This document shows positions 17,510-27,132 of a stretch of 64,000 nucleotides of DNA, one piece after another (the stretch's first letter is position 1; each line of letters opens with the position of its first letter). The notes under the pieces were generated by a model, which searched no databases, was not told the DNA's origin, and saw only the letters and a program-made list of their open reading frames with translations. The stretch spans positions 496,001-560,000 of the forward strand of contig CAXXQT010000005.1 of assembly GCA_963674575.2 (NCBI GenBank), given 5' to 3'. Made by a program: the position numbers and the translations under genes. The stretch is from JAAYAY01 sp963674575. GTDB lineage: Bacteria > Planctomycetota > Planctomycetia > Pirellulales > Thermoguttaceae.

Positions 17510-19432
17510 TCAGTCGCTGGGCGGTTCCGGCACTTTCGGAGGTAGATACGCCCCGATCGGTACGCGTCGTCGCATGACCGGCTTGGGATTGCCGCCACCG
17601 CTGCGCGGATCGTCGTTGGCCTTAATCGTTATCACAGCCATGGCCTGACCCCGCTCGACGACATATTGCCCCTTGAGCGGCGGGAGGATCTGTAACGTAA
17701 TCTTCTGGTCGTCCTCCCAAACGGAGTCGTCGACGGCCTTGACTGTGACCGTGGTGGTGGCGCTACCCGACTGAAAGGCGAATGAGCCGGAAATCGTGAA
17801 GTCCTGGGCCTCGGTGGCTGTTCCCCCCACGAAGCAACCAACCGAAAGCTCCTTTTCCAGCGGGCCGGTGCGGCTGAGTTGGATAGTGACGGTATTCGTC
17901 GGTCCTGATTCCGTGACCCACTCGCGACTCGCCCGGAGGCTGACCCAGTTCTCTTTGGTTCGGTCGTATCGTCCGTCCTGGATCGTTACGGTCGCTTGGT
18001 TGGCCCCCTCGAGGAGCCAATACCCGTCTCCCGGCTGGAGTACGAGAGTCACCGTTTCATCTTGTTCACCGGTGCCGTCGTCTACCGGAGCGACAAAGAG
18101 CCGAACAAGATGCTCACCCGCGGCAAACGAGATCTGCCCGCTCTTGAGCCCGGTGTAGTCGCTCGGGGCGGCTGTAGAACTCGGCGCGATCTTGTAGGCG
18201 ATCGTCAAGGGGGCTTTGAGGTTGCCCTGGCGGAGAACGGCGAAGCAGCCCGTGTCCGGATCCTCTTCGATGGCCTTGGGGCCGACCGCCCGAATGATCA
18301 CGGTTTGATCGTCGGCGTCGTCGATCGTTACCACGGCCTCAGCGACCGTTTCATCGATCCGATAGGCTGTTCCATCGGTCAGGGTGAGTTTCAGGGCCTC
18401 GTCACCTTCCACGACACCGTCGGCCGTTCCGAGAACCTCAATGACGACGGTGTCCTTGCCTGCCGGGATGACCACGGATCGGTCAATCTCCACACCGCCG
18501 CTGCTCAGGCGGAAATCAGCGGAAGTCGCCGGTTTCTCACCTTCTCCCGCCGTCGTGAAGTTGACCACCAGGCTCGATTCGGTCGGCCCGTGACGCCAAA
18601 CCTTCAGTTGCGCCGCCTTAGGCTTTCCCTCGGTTGTCCGACGTTCCGTCGCAATGACGCTCAACGAGGCCGTTTCATCGTCAAATATCGATACGGCGGC
18701 GACACGATGCTCAGGAGCGATCGAGTAGGCGCCGTTGGGCAACACCGAGAGGAACACCGTTTCATCACCGGCATCGACGATCGCATCGTCGTAGGGAGTC
18801 ACTCGGACCTCGGCGGTGCTCTGGTTGGCGGCCATTGTGACGCGGTCGGGAAGCGTCGCGTAGTCGTTGCCGATTCCGGGCGTGGCCGTGCCACCGACTG
18901 CCAGGTCGATCGTCATTTCCTGATCGATCTTGCCCTCGCGCACGATGAGAAATCGGCCCGAATTCGAACGGACCTCGGAGGCCTCCGGATCGCTGGCGAC
19001 TACTCCGACACGGGTACGAGTCGTATCGAGCTTCACGTCGATCCGCGTGGTCGCCGTTTCCCGGCCGTCGGTTACCTGGACCTGAATCGTGTGCCAATCA
19101 CGCTCGAAAAAGTCGAGTTTCGTCCCATCGGCAACCCTCACGCGTCCGGCAGCGTCGACTGCGAAGGCCCCCTCGGTACTTTGTTTGGGAATCGAGTATT
19201 CAAGAGTCTGTTCCGGATCTGCGTCGGTCGCGGTAATCACTCCCACCACCGTGCCGATAGGGCTCCGCTCAAGAACACGGAAGCCAACGGGACCGGCCGG
19301 AAAGGCGGGGGCATGGTTTGGCATGCGGGCACGATCTCGGACAAGAGGCTCATCCTTTGCGGCATGCGCAGCACCGGAGACCAGGGCGAGGATAGCCCAA
19401 GCAGCAATCGCACGCGGAGTATTGGGGGGCAT
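17510..19432 (-). CDS. Secreted cadherin/Calx-beta repeat protein
   Basis: A 640-aa exported protein. The start at 19432 has AAGGA 7 nt upstream and opens a signal peptide (hydrophobic AIAAWAILALVSGAAHA); longer frames upstream lack both. A cadherin-like domain (~40-150, with ITATDADPEQTLEYSI and FFERDWHTIQVQV) is followed by about four Calx-beta domains (~160-630) with repeated DDAIVDAGDETVFLSV, DGVVEGDEALKLTL and DDGTGEQDETVTLVL calcium-binding-type motifs. There is no clear C-terminal anchor. It is probably an extracellular calcium-binding adhesin or sheath protein, followed by a glycosyltransferase that could modify it. Confidence 0.88.
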   Translation of the reverse strand: MPPNTPRAIAAWAILALVSGAAHAAKDEPLVRDRARMPNHAPAFPAGPVGFRVLERSPIGTVVGVITATDADPEQTLEYSIPKQSTEGAFAVDAAGRVRVADGTKLDFFERDWHTIQVQVTDGRETATTRIDVKLDTTRTRVGVVASDPEASEVRSNSGRFLIVREGKIDQEMTIDLAVGGTATPGIGNDYATLPDRVTMAANQSTAEVRVTPYDDAIVDAGDETVFLSVLPNGAYSIAPEHRVAAVSIFDDETASLSVIATERRTTEGKPKAAQLKVWRHGPTESSLVVNFTTAGEGEKPATSADFRLSSGGVEIDRSVVIPAGKDTVVIEVLGTADGVVEGDEALKLTLTDGTAYRIDETVAEAVVTIDDADDQTVIIRAVGPKAIEEDPDTGCFAVLRQGNLKAPLTIAYKIAPSSTAAPSDYTGLKSGQISFAAGEHLVRLFVAPVDDGTGEQDETVTLVLQPGDGYWLLEGANQATVTIQDGRYDRTKENWVSLRASREWVTESGPTNTVTIQLSRTGPLEKELSVGCFVGGTATEAQDFTISGSFAFQSGSATTTVTVKAVDDSVWEDDQKITLQILPPLKGQYVVERGQAMAVITIKANDDPRSGGGNPKPVMRRRVPIGAYLPPKVPEPPSD

Positions 19433-19745
19433 GAGGTGTTCCTTGGTCAAGTCGCGTGCCAACGCCTGAGAAACGATTGGCGCCGAAATTGCGGACGTTT
19501 CTCCCCGCCGCAATTCGCCATGGGAGCCCAGGGAACTCAGTGGCAACCATAAGCACGTATCAGGGGTGTTGGCTCACCGGCAGAAACTCTATTGTCGCCT
19601 GGAACGCAGACTAGATCAAGGACGAACGTATTGCGGCAAAGGTCGTCCGTGGGCAGCGACAACGCGTTTCTCACCCCCCAGCGACAGGACGTGACATTTT
19701 GCTCATTCGGCGATGCGGCGGGCCATCCACCCCATGAGGCGCAGC

Positions 19746-20965
19746 CTAATCGTTCGGTTTGGTTTGTGCGATAAGGTTCCGAATGCGATTGAGGTCCCAG
19801 ATGACAACGTCCTCTGACACCTGTTTCGTCCAACGCGACAGCAGCATTTGGCCGCATTCGGAGAAAGTCAGCGAAACGTCGCTCTTCCTAGTGGGACCAT
19901 CGGAATTGATGCAGTATTCGAACGTGACGTCCCCGGTCTTCAGGTCTCGAAGCCGCAGTTTTCGAGTCCTGTCATTGTCCTCTGCGGTGGTCGCGAAGAA
20001 GTCTCCATCGAACGAGACGGACGGATCTCGCACATTATGAATCGGAGTGAAGGCATCGAGCCATTGAGCCACCTTGCAGCCGTCGATTTGCCATGCCGAC
20101 AGACGCGATTGATGATTTGGGTGTGCGATGAGTGCCACTTGGCCTATTTGTTGCAGCAGAATCCGCGTACCCTCTGTTGCAGAGGCTGCCGATTCCTCGC
20201 TCACAGTCGACCAACTGCATACGTCTCGCTTCTCGTCGATGCTCCAACAATGTACTTCGCCGTTTCCGTCCGTATACAGCAACTTCTCGCAGTCACATGT
20301 GAACGCAAACGACGCGACGGTTCGCAAGTCTCCTGCGGATTGCGACAGCAGAGAATCGGTTGACGACTTGCCTGTATCCGCGTCCCATGTCGTGACATCA
20401 TACTCCCACATGCCGGATTCTGCCTTGCGACGAAGTACGACTGCGAACAATTGTGTCCCGTCCGGCGACAGACCCAGCGTGTGTAGTGTCCAGCAGTCCA
20501 ACGAGACAAGATGACGAAGCGACACGCTCGGCACATCCCAAAGGGCAATTTCACACACGTCCGACCGCACCCCACCACGATTCAACACGGCCAGTGTCCG
20601 CGCGTCGTTTGAGAATACGCACGGCTTGTCGCCTGCGGCAATCTGCACCACGCCGCCGGATTGGCGGTTCCACAAGAGCATCCTAATACCGTTCGCAAGT
20701 ACGATGCTCGAACCATCGGGCGACGGAATCACCTCCTTGAACGGCAAGTTCGGCGGTCCAACAGCCACTCCGCCCCGGTCTTCGTCGGTCCGACCTTGCA
20801 ACACACTCGTGGATCGAAGTCTCTGACGAATCTCGTCGGCATAGATTCGATCAACCGCTCCAAAGGGAAGACACCGCCCCTTCGTGTCCTCCAACCGCCG
20901 CAGGACGATTGTCACAGGCGCACTTCGAAGGAAACCGGCAACGGGCCGGGCACGCAGGCCGATCG
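19746..20965 (-). pseudogene. WD40 beta-propeller fragment truncated by the IS21 element
   Basis: About 400 codons of a WD40-type protein (IPSPDGSSIVLANGIRMLLWN, LGLSPDGTQLFAVVL, SFDGDFFATT, LRLRDLKTGDVTFEY, WDLNRIRNLIAQ). The frame has no start of its own: its first codons come from the IS21 end at 20966. It lies on the same strand as the NERD-kinase fragment on the other side of the IS, and kinase-WD40 fusions are common in planctomycetes, so the two may be halves of one gene. The reading frames do not join directly and there is no target duplication, so bases have been lost at the junction or two different genes were brought together. Confidence 0.7.
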
Positions 20966-21077
20966 TGTCACGGGGCGCCTGAAAACCGGCCAGTGGGGGG
21001 CGCTTCAAAACCGGCCAGTGGTGATGGGTTGGTGGTTAGTTCTACACATGGGATCTGAGAGGGGTCAAGAGGGCGGA

Positions 21078-21752
21078 TTAGCCGGGGGGCGCCTTGGCCG
21101 GTTTTGGATTCTCGGGAGGCTTGGCCGCGTTCTTCAGGCGGTAGCTATTGCCCTTGATTTGGATCAGCTCGGCGTGGTGGAGGAAGCGATCGAGGATGGC
21201 CGTGGCGCTGGGCACGTCGCCGATGAGCTTGCCCCAATCTTCCAACGGCCGGTTGGAGGTCATCATCGTGCTGCGTATCTCGTAGCGCCGCATGATGATC
21301 TCGAACAAGTACTCGCCGGAACGCTTGGGCAACTGCTTCATTCCCATATCGTCAATGATCAACAGATCGGGCTTCAGATAGCGGGCCAGGACCTTGTCTT
21401 CCCCGTCGAAGGCTTCGTCGTGAAGGAAGTCGCGGACCACGTCGAAGACCGACCTGTACAAGACGGTGAAGCCGCCTTTGATCACTTGCAGACCGATCGC
21501 CTGGACGAGGTGGGACTTGCCTGTGCCTGGCGGGCCGAGAAGCAGCACGTCGCGGCCCTCACGGAGGAAGCGTCCGCAGGCCAAGTCGTAGATCTGCTTC
21601 TGGTTGATCGACCGATTGAACGACCAGTCGAACTGGTCGAGCGTCTTCTGATCGCGGAACATGGCGGCCTTGGTGCGGCGTTCGATTAATCGGTCGCCGC
21701 GGACGAGCAGTTCGTCCTGGAGGATGAGTTCGAGGAACTCGGCGTGGGTCAA
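21078..21752 (-). pseudogene. istB: IstB helper ATPase, N-terminally truncated
   Basis: 224 readable codons of the AAA+ transposition helper: Walker A GPPGTGKSH, Walker B LLIIDDMGM, sensor motif MMTSNRP. The usual N-terminal ~30 residues (helical, after the Met) are missing, and the first codon is an internal TTG without a ribosome-binding site. The C-terminal tail encodes KPAKAPPG from an IS-end-like repeat. Confidence 0.85.
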
Positions 21753-21753
21753 C

Positions 21754-22629
21754 GGACGTTTCCCAATCGACCAGGTGACGGTTCTCTTCGTCGAGGCTGT
21801 CGAAGATGCGTCCCTTCAGGCCATTCTCTTGGACATAGTCGACGCCCCTCTCAACCTTGCCTTTGTGACGCGGCGTGTAGGGGCGGGTCGGGAGAATGAC
21901 GACCCCGTAGTGCTCGCAGAACGATTCCAACTTCGGATTCAGCTCCGGATCGAACCAGTCCGCCTTCTTGACCGCCGCACGGAGGTTGTCGATGACCAGT
22001 ACCTTGGGCACGCCGCCGAAGTGCCAGAAGGCATTCTCCAGGCAGCGGATGAAGTTCTCGGTCGTCTGCCGATAGACGACTTCGCTGTAGCCCTTGCGGC
22101 TGTGGCTCAGCACAATGCGGAAGACGTAGGGGCGCCGCTTACGACCGTCTTCCTGCCGGACGGGCGCCCCGGTGCCGAAGTCGACTTGCGCCTCCTCGCC
22201 CGGCTCGCACTCCAACCGCCGGAACGGCAACGGATGGGTTGCCCTCAGGCCGCGTACGAAACGACGGACGCTCCAGTAACTCGCCTGGAACTCCTGGTCC
22301 TCTCCGCTCAGATCCTGCCAGATCCGCTTGGCCGACAGGCCCAGATCGAGCATGGCCAGAATCTGCTCCCGAAAGGGCTCGCAATCGCTCTGCGAACCCG
22401 CTCCTGAATCCGGCGGATCGGGCTCCGACCCGGGGGGCGCCTTGGCCGGTTTTGGGGCGTCAGACCCGGAGGGCGCCGTGGCCGGTTTTGGCGCCCCGGC
22501 CGCCTGGATGTACTTCGAGGCCGTCTCGTGACGGATGCCCAGCTTCCGACCGATCCTCCGACAGGACCAGCCCTGTTGATGTAACGTAAGAATTGCCTTG
22601 ATCTTAGCCATTTCGAGCCGATTCGCCAT
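21754..22629 (-). pseudogene. istA: IstA transposase, C-terminally truncated
   Basis: About 290 true codons: an HTH head (MAKIKAILTLHQQGWSCRRIG), a proline-rich linker encoding two KPATAP/KPAKAPPG repeats, and an rve catalytic domain with DFGTGAPV, the second Asp in VLVIDNLR and Glu in HKGKVERGVDYVQ. After VDWETSV the frame runs into istB sequence in the wrong frame, so the last ~150-200 residues and the start of istB were removed by one deletion near 21755. The element should not be autonomously mobile. Confidence 0.85.
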
Positions 22630-22737
22630 CTCAGAGTCTCCTCCAGCGTAAGTGCTGGATTCGACCCTAATCCGACGCTCTCAAAATGGCCGCTTTTCAG
22701 GCGCCCCTACCTGGCCGGTTTTGAGCGCCCCCTGACA

Positions 22738-24072
22738 CAAACCGTTTTCTGCCGGAGCTACGCCCGAGAACAGGTGGTAGGCAATCGCGCCAAGAGAGAA
22801 CACGTCCAGGTGTTCACCAAAATTTTCCTCGGTGGCCACAGCTTCCGGCGCCATGTAGGCGGTGCTCACACTCTCGACGAGTCGATCGACATGAGAGGTC
22901 GCAGTAATCTCACGCGAAACGCCGGATGTGGAACTGCCCACACGATAACCGATCTGCCAGTTGAACACCTGTATGCGGGGGTGCGGGTGATCGGGGTCCT
23001 TTACCAAGATGCTTTGCGGGCAGAGACCTCGATGAATAACCTTCTTCTCGTGTGCAAATCGAATGACCTCGGCAATCTGCTGAAGCAGTTCCAGGCGATC
23101 ATCGACCGCCAGGTCTTTCCCCCGCTGAGCCAGATAATGGTCGAGCCGGATCGAGGCTGGGTCATGCTCGAATATGAGGGCCGGTCCGAGCTCATGCTCC
23201 GTAAACCCTTCACGGCGAAGGATACCCGGATGCTGAAGCATTTCGAGCAGTTCGGCCTCGCGCCGAGCCGCCCGTTCGATCGTCGACCACTGGTCCGCGC
23301 TGGCTCCAGCCTGGACATTATATATACGGACTCGGCGGCGCACGTTCTTCAGGGTCGTGTGCGTAGCCTGCCAGTCCTGGTAACCTGGTCCTTCATCGAT
23401 GATATGGTTGAGAACGTAGTCACTCACTTTGCGACTGCGTTGGGATGGGCGGATGCCAGCTTGTTCGAGAGCCTGGGCAACCACCTTCGCTGTTGGGCGA
23501 TCGTGCGTCCCCTTCGCGAACATCTCAAGTCCAGGACATTCGCGGCGTTTGATTGCAGCGAGGATGCCCAGTCGCGCAGGAGCGTCTCCGTCCTTTTCGC
23601 GGTCTCGCAGGCAGACGCGGTAGGCTGCGGTGCCCTGCAACTCATTTTGTAGACCGGGTGCGGAGCAGAAGACAAGCGGCTCAATGAAGGGAATCGATCC
23701 CTTACGCTTGCACACCTTCTGCCGCCCAAGCAGGGATCGCAGCTTCTTCGCTTTGGTGTTTGCCAGAATAAGCGGATTGTCGACGGTGAAGAGCTTGCCG
23801 TCGGAGTCCCAAGTCCAGGTTGCTGCATCGCCGAAAAGTCGCCCTGGACGGCTCTTGATTTCAATCAGAAACAGTCCTTGCGGCGAGAAGACAAGAAGGT
23901 CCACCTCGTTGATGCTGCCGTCGTCGGCAATGAACTCGAAGTTCGACCATGCCCGATAGGGCTCATGAGAAGGGAACTGCTGGCGCACGAACTCCAACGC
24001 ATCCCGTTCCCAGGGATAACCCGATTCGGCCACCGTCGTCCAGTTCTTCGATTTGCCCATCGCCTTCCTCAT
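22738..24072 (-). pseudogene. NERD-domain serine/threonine kinase (BREX PglW-like), 3' end lost
   Basis: About 445 codons of a kinase with an N-terminal NERD nuclease-related domain (~20-150: NEVDLLVFSPQGLFLIEIKS, the DxLL...E-K pattern). The kinase domain follows (~240-440): N-lobe RRVRIYNVQAGA, HRGLCPQSILV as a degenerate catalytic loop lacking HRD's Asp position, and MAPEA and DVFSLGAIAYHLFSG in the C-lobe. Domain order and opening residues resemble PglW of type 2 BREX/Pgl systems. The gene stops inside the kinase C-lobe where IS21 begins. Its start overlaps the HTH gene stop (ATGA), so the two formed an operon. No pglX, pglY or pglZ is present. Confidence 0.8.
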
Positions 24073-24332
24073 GACATTGCTTGTCGAATCCTCATCCGAT
24101 TCGCAACGTCTATCGCGTACTTCGCCTTCCTGCGGATAGCTTCGACCACCGACGCCTCGACTTGTTCGACAACCTGCTGCAATTCGTCTCGCTTGTAGAG
24201 ACGATAGTTGTTGGCCGGGTGGCGGTACTCCGGGATCTTCCCTTCCGCGCCCCAGGCTCGGACCGTATTCGGCGACACACCCAAGAGCGCAGCCGCCTCC
24301 TTGACCCGAATGAAACCCTTCTCTCGCAACAT
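24069..24332 (-). CDS. MerR/excisionase-like helix-turn-helix regulator
   Basis: An 87-aa protein with a MerR-type HTH_17 motif (IRVKEAAALLGVSPNTVRAW, then AEGKIPEYRHPANNYRLYKR as the wing), followed by a helix rich in Val, Glu and Gln. I start at ATG 24332, preceded by GGAGG 11 nt upstream; the frame is open to 24368. Its stop overlaps the PglW-like gene start by 4 nt, so the pair is translationally coupled. Likely the transcriptional switch of the now broken defence-type operon. Confidence 0.8.
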   Translation of the reverse strand: MLREKGFIRVKEAAALLGVSPNTVRAWGAEGKIPEYRHPANNYRLYKRDELQQVVEQVEASVVEAIRRKAKYAIDVANRMRIRQAMS

Positions 24333-24396
24333 GGCCGGCCCTGCCTCCGAGGGGAACAAGCTAATCATACAGCCGATAACCTTACCAATAGCTTCA

Positions 24397-24682
24397 GTAA
24401 GCTCACGGTCGTCGAACGCACGGGGTGCTTTCGGCCGAAAGTGATTCGCCGGATGTCTCGGAGGTAGCGACGCGGGACGAGCCTGACGAGGTGCCGGGTG
24501 ATTCGCTCTCCCAATGGAGCCTCGACGAACTCGGGCGAGCTGGAAGACTTCGCAGAAGTCAGATCATCTCGCGGACCGGCCGGAGTAGCTCGACGGTGCG
24601 GCGGGCGTTGGCCGAACTTCGCGACGGGGGGCGGATCGTGTTTGAGGGAAGTACGAGGAGTGGGTATTGGCGGTTGGTGTAG
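24397..24682 (+). pseudogene. 3' fragment of a second ATPase-module response regulator
   Basis: Nucleotide and protein sequence match the end of the regulator at 13594-14646: AAGCTCACGGT...GAACGCACGGGG at the left edge, then codons for DSLSQW-LDELGRAGRLRR, TGRSSST-RRALAELRD and IVFEGS-R-G-WRL. Only the last ~90 codons (the second winged helix) remain, and they begin 65 bp from the divergent HTH gene start. There is no receiver domain and no start signal. It shows that a paralogous ATPase/kinase/regulator module once lay next to the PglW-like operon. Confidence 0.8.
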
Positions 24683-24689
24683 CAGCTAC

Positions 24690-24879
24690 GGGAGAATCGC
24701 CTCGACGATTTCCCACGTACCGACCGCCCAGCGTGGCCAGTGGCGTACGTCAATGCCACGCCCGCCTCAGCGTACATGTGTCCTGCGACGAAACCAGCGA
24801 ACATGCCAACAAGGCCACCACCCACGGCAGCGGCCGCCCCTTACTGTGCGGCCCAGGCACCAGCCCAAAGCATGCCCAT
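24690..24879 (-). pseudogene. Glycine-rich membrane protein remnant
   Basis: On the minus strand, MGMLWAGAWAAQ is followed by a TAA stop and then, in the same frame, a glycine-zipper-like segment (GGGLVGMFAGFVAGHMYAEAG). The residue pattern is that of small Gly-zipper membrane proteins, but the stop in the middle makes it a relic at best. Its identity is not known. Confidence 0.35.
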
Positions 24880-24898
24880 GATCGCGCTGGCTGGCACG

Positions 24899-26299
24899 TC
24901 AGTTCGCTGGCTTGGCCATCCACTTGCGAACCTTTTGGTTCGCCTGCGTGATGACGAGCAGTGTCAGGAAGACCGGAATTGTCAACGCCCCCCTGGCCAG
25001 GAGGCGCCAGTGCATGATTCTCAGCAGCTTGAGCACTACGCGGACTACATGCAGCGGACTGTGAAACCGCTTGTCGATCCGCTTGCGCAGGTTGGTGATG
25101 TGCTGGGACGAATAGCCGTCACTATAGATGAAGCCGTCGGCGTCAATGTGGTAGCCTGGCGTCTGCGCGACCAGTTCGGTCAGGCCCGAGTACGGCATGT
25201 TGCGCAAGCGGGAGACATGGATCAGGTCCACACCGATCGACCGGGCGAACGGCGCGATAGAGAGTATCTGCTCCTCGGTTTCGCCGATGTTACCCGCGAT
25301 GAAATACGCGTTGATGATCATCTTCGACTTACGGAACACCTCGAACTGCTGGCGAACATGCTCAACGGTGAACCCCTTGCCCATTGACTTGAGCGTCGCG
25401 TCCTGCGTTGACTCGACTCCGATTAGCAGGGAGAGGAACCCGGCCTGCTCCATTTTGCGGATGACGTCCGGGCGACTGGCAAGCTCCAGCCGGGCGTTCA
25501 CGATGTAGTGCTTGCGAATCCCCTTCGCGATCAGCAGGTCACATATCTCGACGACCCGGTCCGGCTGATACGTGAACAGGTCGTCAACGAAGAAGATCAG
25601 GTTGGCGTCGATTTGTTCAATCTCACGGACAATCGACGCAATCGACCGTGGCGCCCAGCGCCGTTTCACGCCCCACGGGTTGAGGGAGAAGCTGCAGAAC
25701 TTGCAGTTGAACGGACAACCTCGCGACCCGGCAATCTTATCGATCGTGATCCCCGTGCTTACGCCCTTGCTGGTCAGGTAGTACGACCGCCGGCGCATGT
25801 CGCGGGCGGGCATCAGATCGTCGTCCAGCGGCGCGTTATCTCGAGGCGGATTGTGTACCACTTGACCTTCGTCCCCGCGGTGGGCCAGACCGGTAATCTC
25901 TGACCACGCACGCCCCTTGGCAAGCTCGACAATCGCCTGCTCGCCGTCGCCACAGACCACGGCGTCCACGTTCGGACACGCCTCCAGCCAGTAACGCGGA
26001 TCCTCCGTTGCCGTCCGCCCTCCCACGATTGTCATCAGCCCCGGCGGCAACGCGTTGATGTCGTCGCGGATTAGCTCAAGATCCTTCCGCCAGTTGATGG
26101 AATAACAGATCAGGTCGGTGTCCGGTCTGAGAAACGGCAGCGCGCTGGGCGTGCGTTCATGACGGAAGTTGACCAGATCGAGTCGCTCAGCATACGGGCG
26201 CAGCGCGGCAGCGACGTACTCCAAGCCTAACGGCGGGAAGGACGTCAACGAACTGCGAGTGCGCTGATAGGGAAAGATGCACAGGACGTGGCGAAACAT
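24899..26299 (-). CDS. B12-binding radical SAM protein
   Basis: A 466-aa enzyme of the BchE/HpnJ-like group. Residues 1-140 form a Rossmann-type cobalamin-binding-like domain (IFPYQRTR..., TIVGGRTATEDP, VVCGDGEQAIVEL), lacking a DxHxxG motif. The radical SAM core starts at ~190 with the cluster motif CPFNCKFC (CxxxCxxC) and ends near 380. The C-terminus carries a hydrophobic helix (ALTIPVFLTLLVIT), so it is probably membrane-associated. The substrate is unknown. It is transcribed away from the second radical SAM gene, separated from it by ~830 bp. Confidence 0.85.
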   Translation of the reverse strand: MFRHVLCIFPYQRTRSSLTSFPPLGLEYVAAALRPYAERLDLVNFRHERTPSALPFLRPDTDLICYSINWRKDLELIRDDINALPPGLMTIVGGRTATEDPRYWLEACPNVDAVVCGDGEQAIVELAKGRAWSEITGLAHRGDEGQVVHNPPRDNAPLDDDLMPARDMRRRSYYLTSKGVSTGITIDKIAGSRGCPFNCKFCSFSLNPWGVKRRWAPRSIASIVREIEQIDANLIFFVDDLFTYQPDRVVEICDLLIAKGIRKHYIVNARLELASRPDVIRKMEQAGFLSLLIGVESTQDATLKSMGKGFTVEHVRQQFEVFRKSKMIINAYFIAGNIGETEEQILSIAPFARSIGVDLIHVSRLRNMPYSGLTELVAQTPGYHIDADGFIYSDGYSSQHITNLRKRIDKRFHSPLHVVRVVLKLLRIMHWRLLARGALTIPVFLTLLVITQANQKVRKWMAKPAN

Positions 26300-27132
26300 G
26301 GCTTGATCTCAAATTCACCGCGCAGACCCGTCGCAAGACGAAGACTCGAACGGACCACGGCTTGGGTGGGATTGTCGCTGGTTGGTCAGACGGAGGCAAG
26401 CCTAGTTTGCCTTTCCTCAGGCAGGTCCGTCGCCTCATGCCAGACCGCGAAACACAACGTTTCCTTCCGTGAAAACTCCTGTGGTTCAAGGAACGACCGC
26501 CGAATCCTCCCCCACCCCCCCGTCGACTCCATGTCACGGGGACAGTCCAGGACCGACCCCATCAACCGTTCGTCTAGCGACGCTATTCGCTGCAACCAGC
26601 CGGGGTATGGTAACTTGAGTCACCTGACAGAGGGTCGTTCGGCTACTGTATGAAGCCACCGGTTAGGTGAGTAGGCGGGGGGCCCACACCCGAACAGCCA
26701 AGATCGATGGCGTTGCCCGATCTTCTAGAGAGGGGGTCTCGCCCAAATTTTGACAACACAGCGGCGTTGGCTACCTGGAGCGTTGGACGCGTATGTCGCC
26801 CCGAGTAGGATACGGCTTCCGGCGGATCTGCTCGGCGATGGGCCACATGAGTAGGTTAGCGCTTCCAATAGTAGTCCGCCCCGATTGGCTTTCATCTCGA
26901 TGACCTCCCTGATTATCCCAGCTGTCGCAACCTACCAAGCTCTTCCGTGAATCTGTCGACGATAAAACCGTGAGTTTGCCCATTAGGAAGATATTTGCGA
27001 TTGGGGCAGACAGGATTCTTGTGTACGTTGGCTTCAGACTGCCATCGGCGTTCCTCCTTTCTATGTCAGCAGGCACTGGATAGATGCCAATCTGCCTCAA
27101 TAACGTCGCCCTCCTTTGCGGAGAATTTACAG
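26300..27132. other. Intergenic region with decayed sequence
   Basis: No gene is supported. Frames in this stretch are short and basic and lack ribosome-binding sites. On the minus strand, 27065-27115 encodes LLRQIGIYPVP, nearly the same as LLRQNGIYPVP of the adjacent radical SAM gene (about 28364-28397 on the plus strand). This suggests an inverted remnant of a related gene. The stretch should also contain the divergent promoters of both radical SAM genes, which I could not place. Confidence 0.4.

Larger units (their letters stand above)
20966..22737 (-). mobile_element. IS21-family insertion sequence, internally deleted
   Basis: The element is bounded by TGTCA at 20966 and TGACA ending at 22737. 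Next to each end are two iterated transposase-binding repeats: GGGGCGCCTGAAAACCGGCC and GGGGCGCTTCAAAACCGG on the left, and their inverted forms at 22688-22732. It carries istA and istB in the usual order. The flanking bases (GATCG on the left, CAAAC on the right) do not form a target duplication, which suggests recombination or deletion after insertion. Length 1772 bp, shorter than a normal IS21 (about 2.1-2.5 kb) because of the internal deletion. Confidence 0.85.

Noticed and set aside
17996..19552. Long plus-strand open frame (518 codons) opposite the Calx-beta gene
   Set aside because: It is the antisense shadow of a gene with clear signal peptide and repeat domains; its protein is basic and without any domain.
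26386..26595. 69-codon minus-strand frame in the radical SAM intergenic region
   Set aside because: No ribosome-binding site, no recognisable domain, and it lies in a stretch with other decayed sequence; not supported as a gene.
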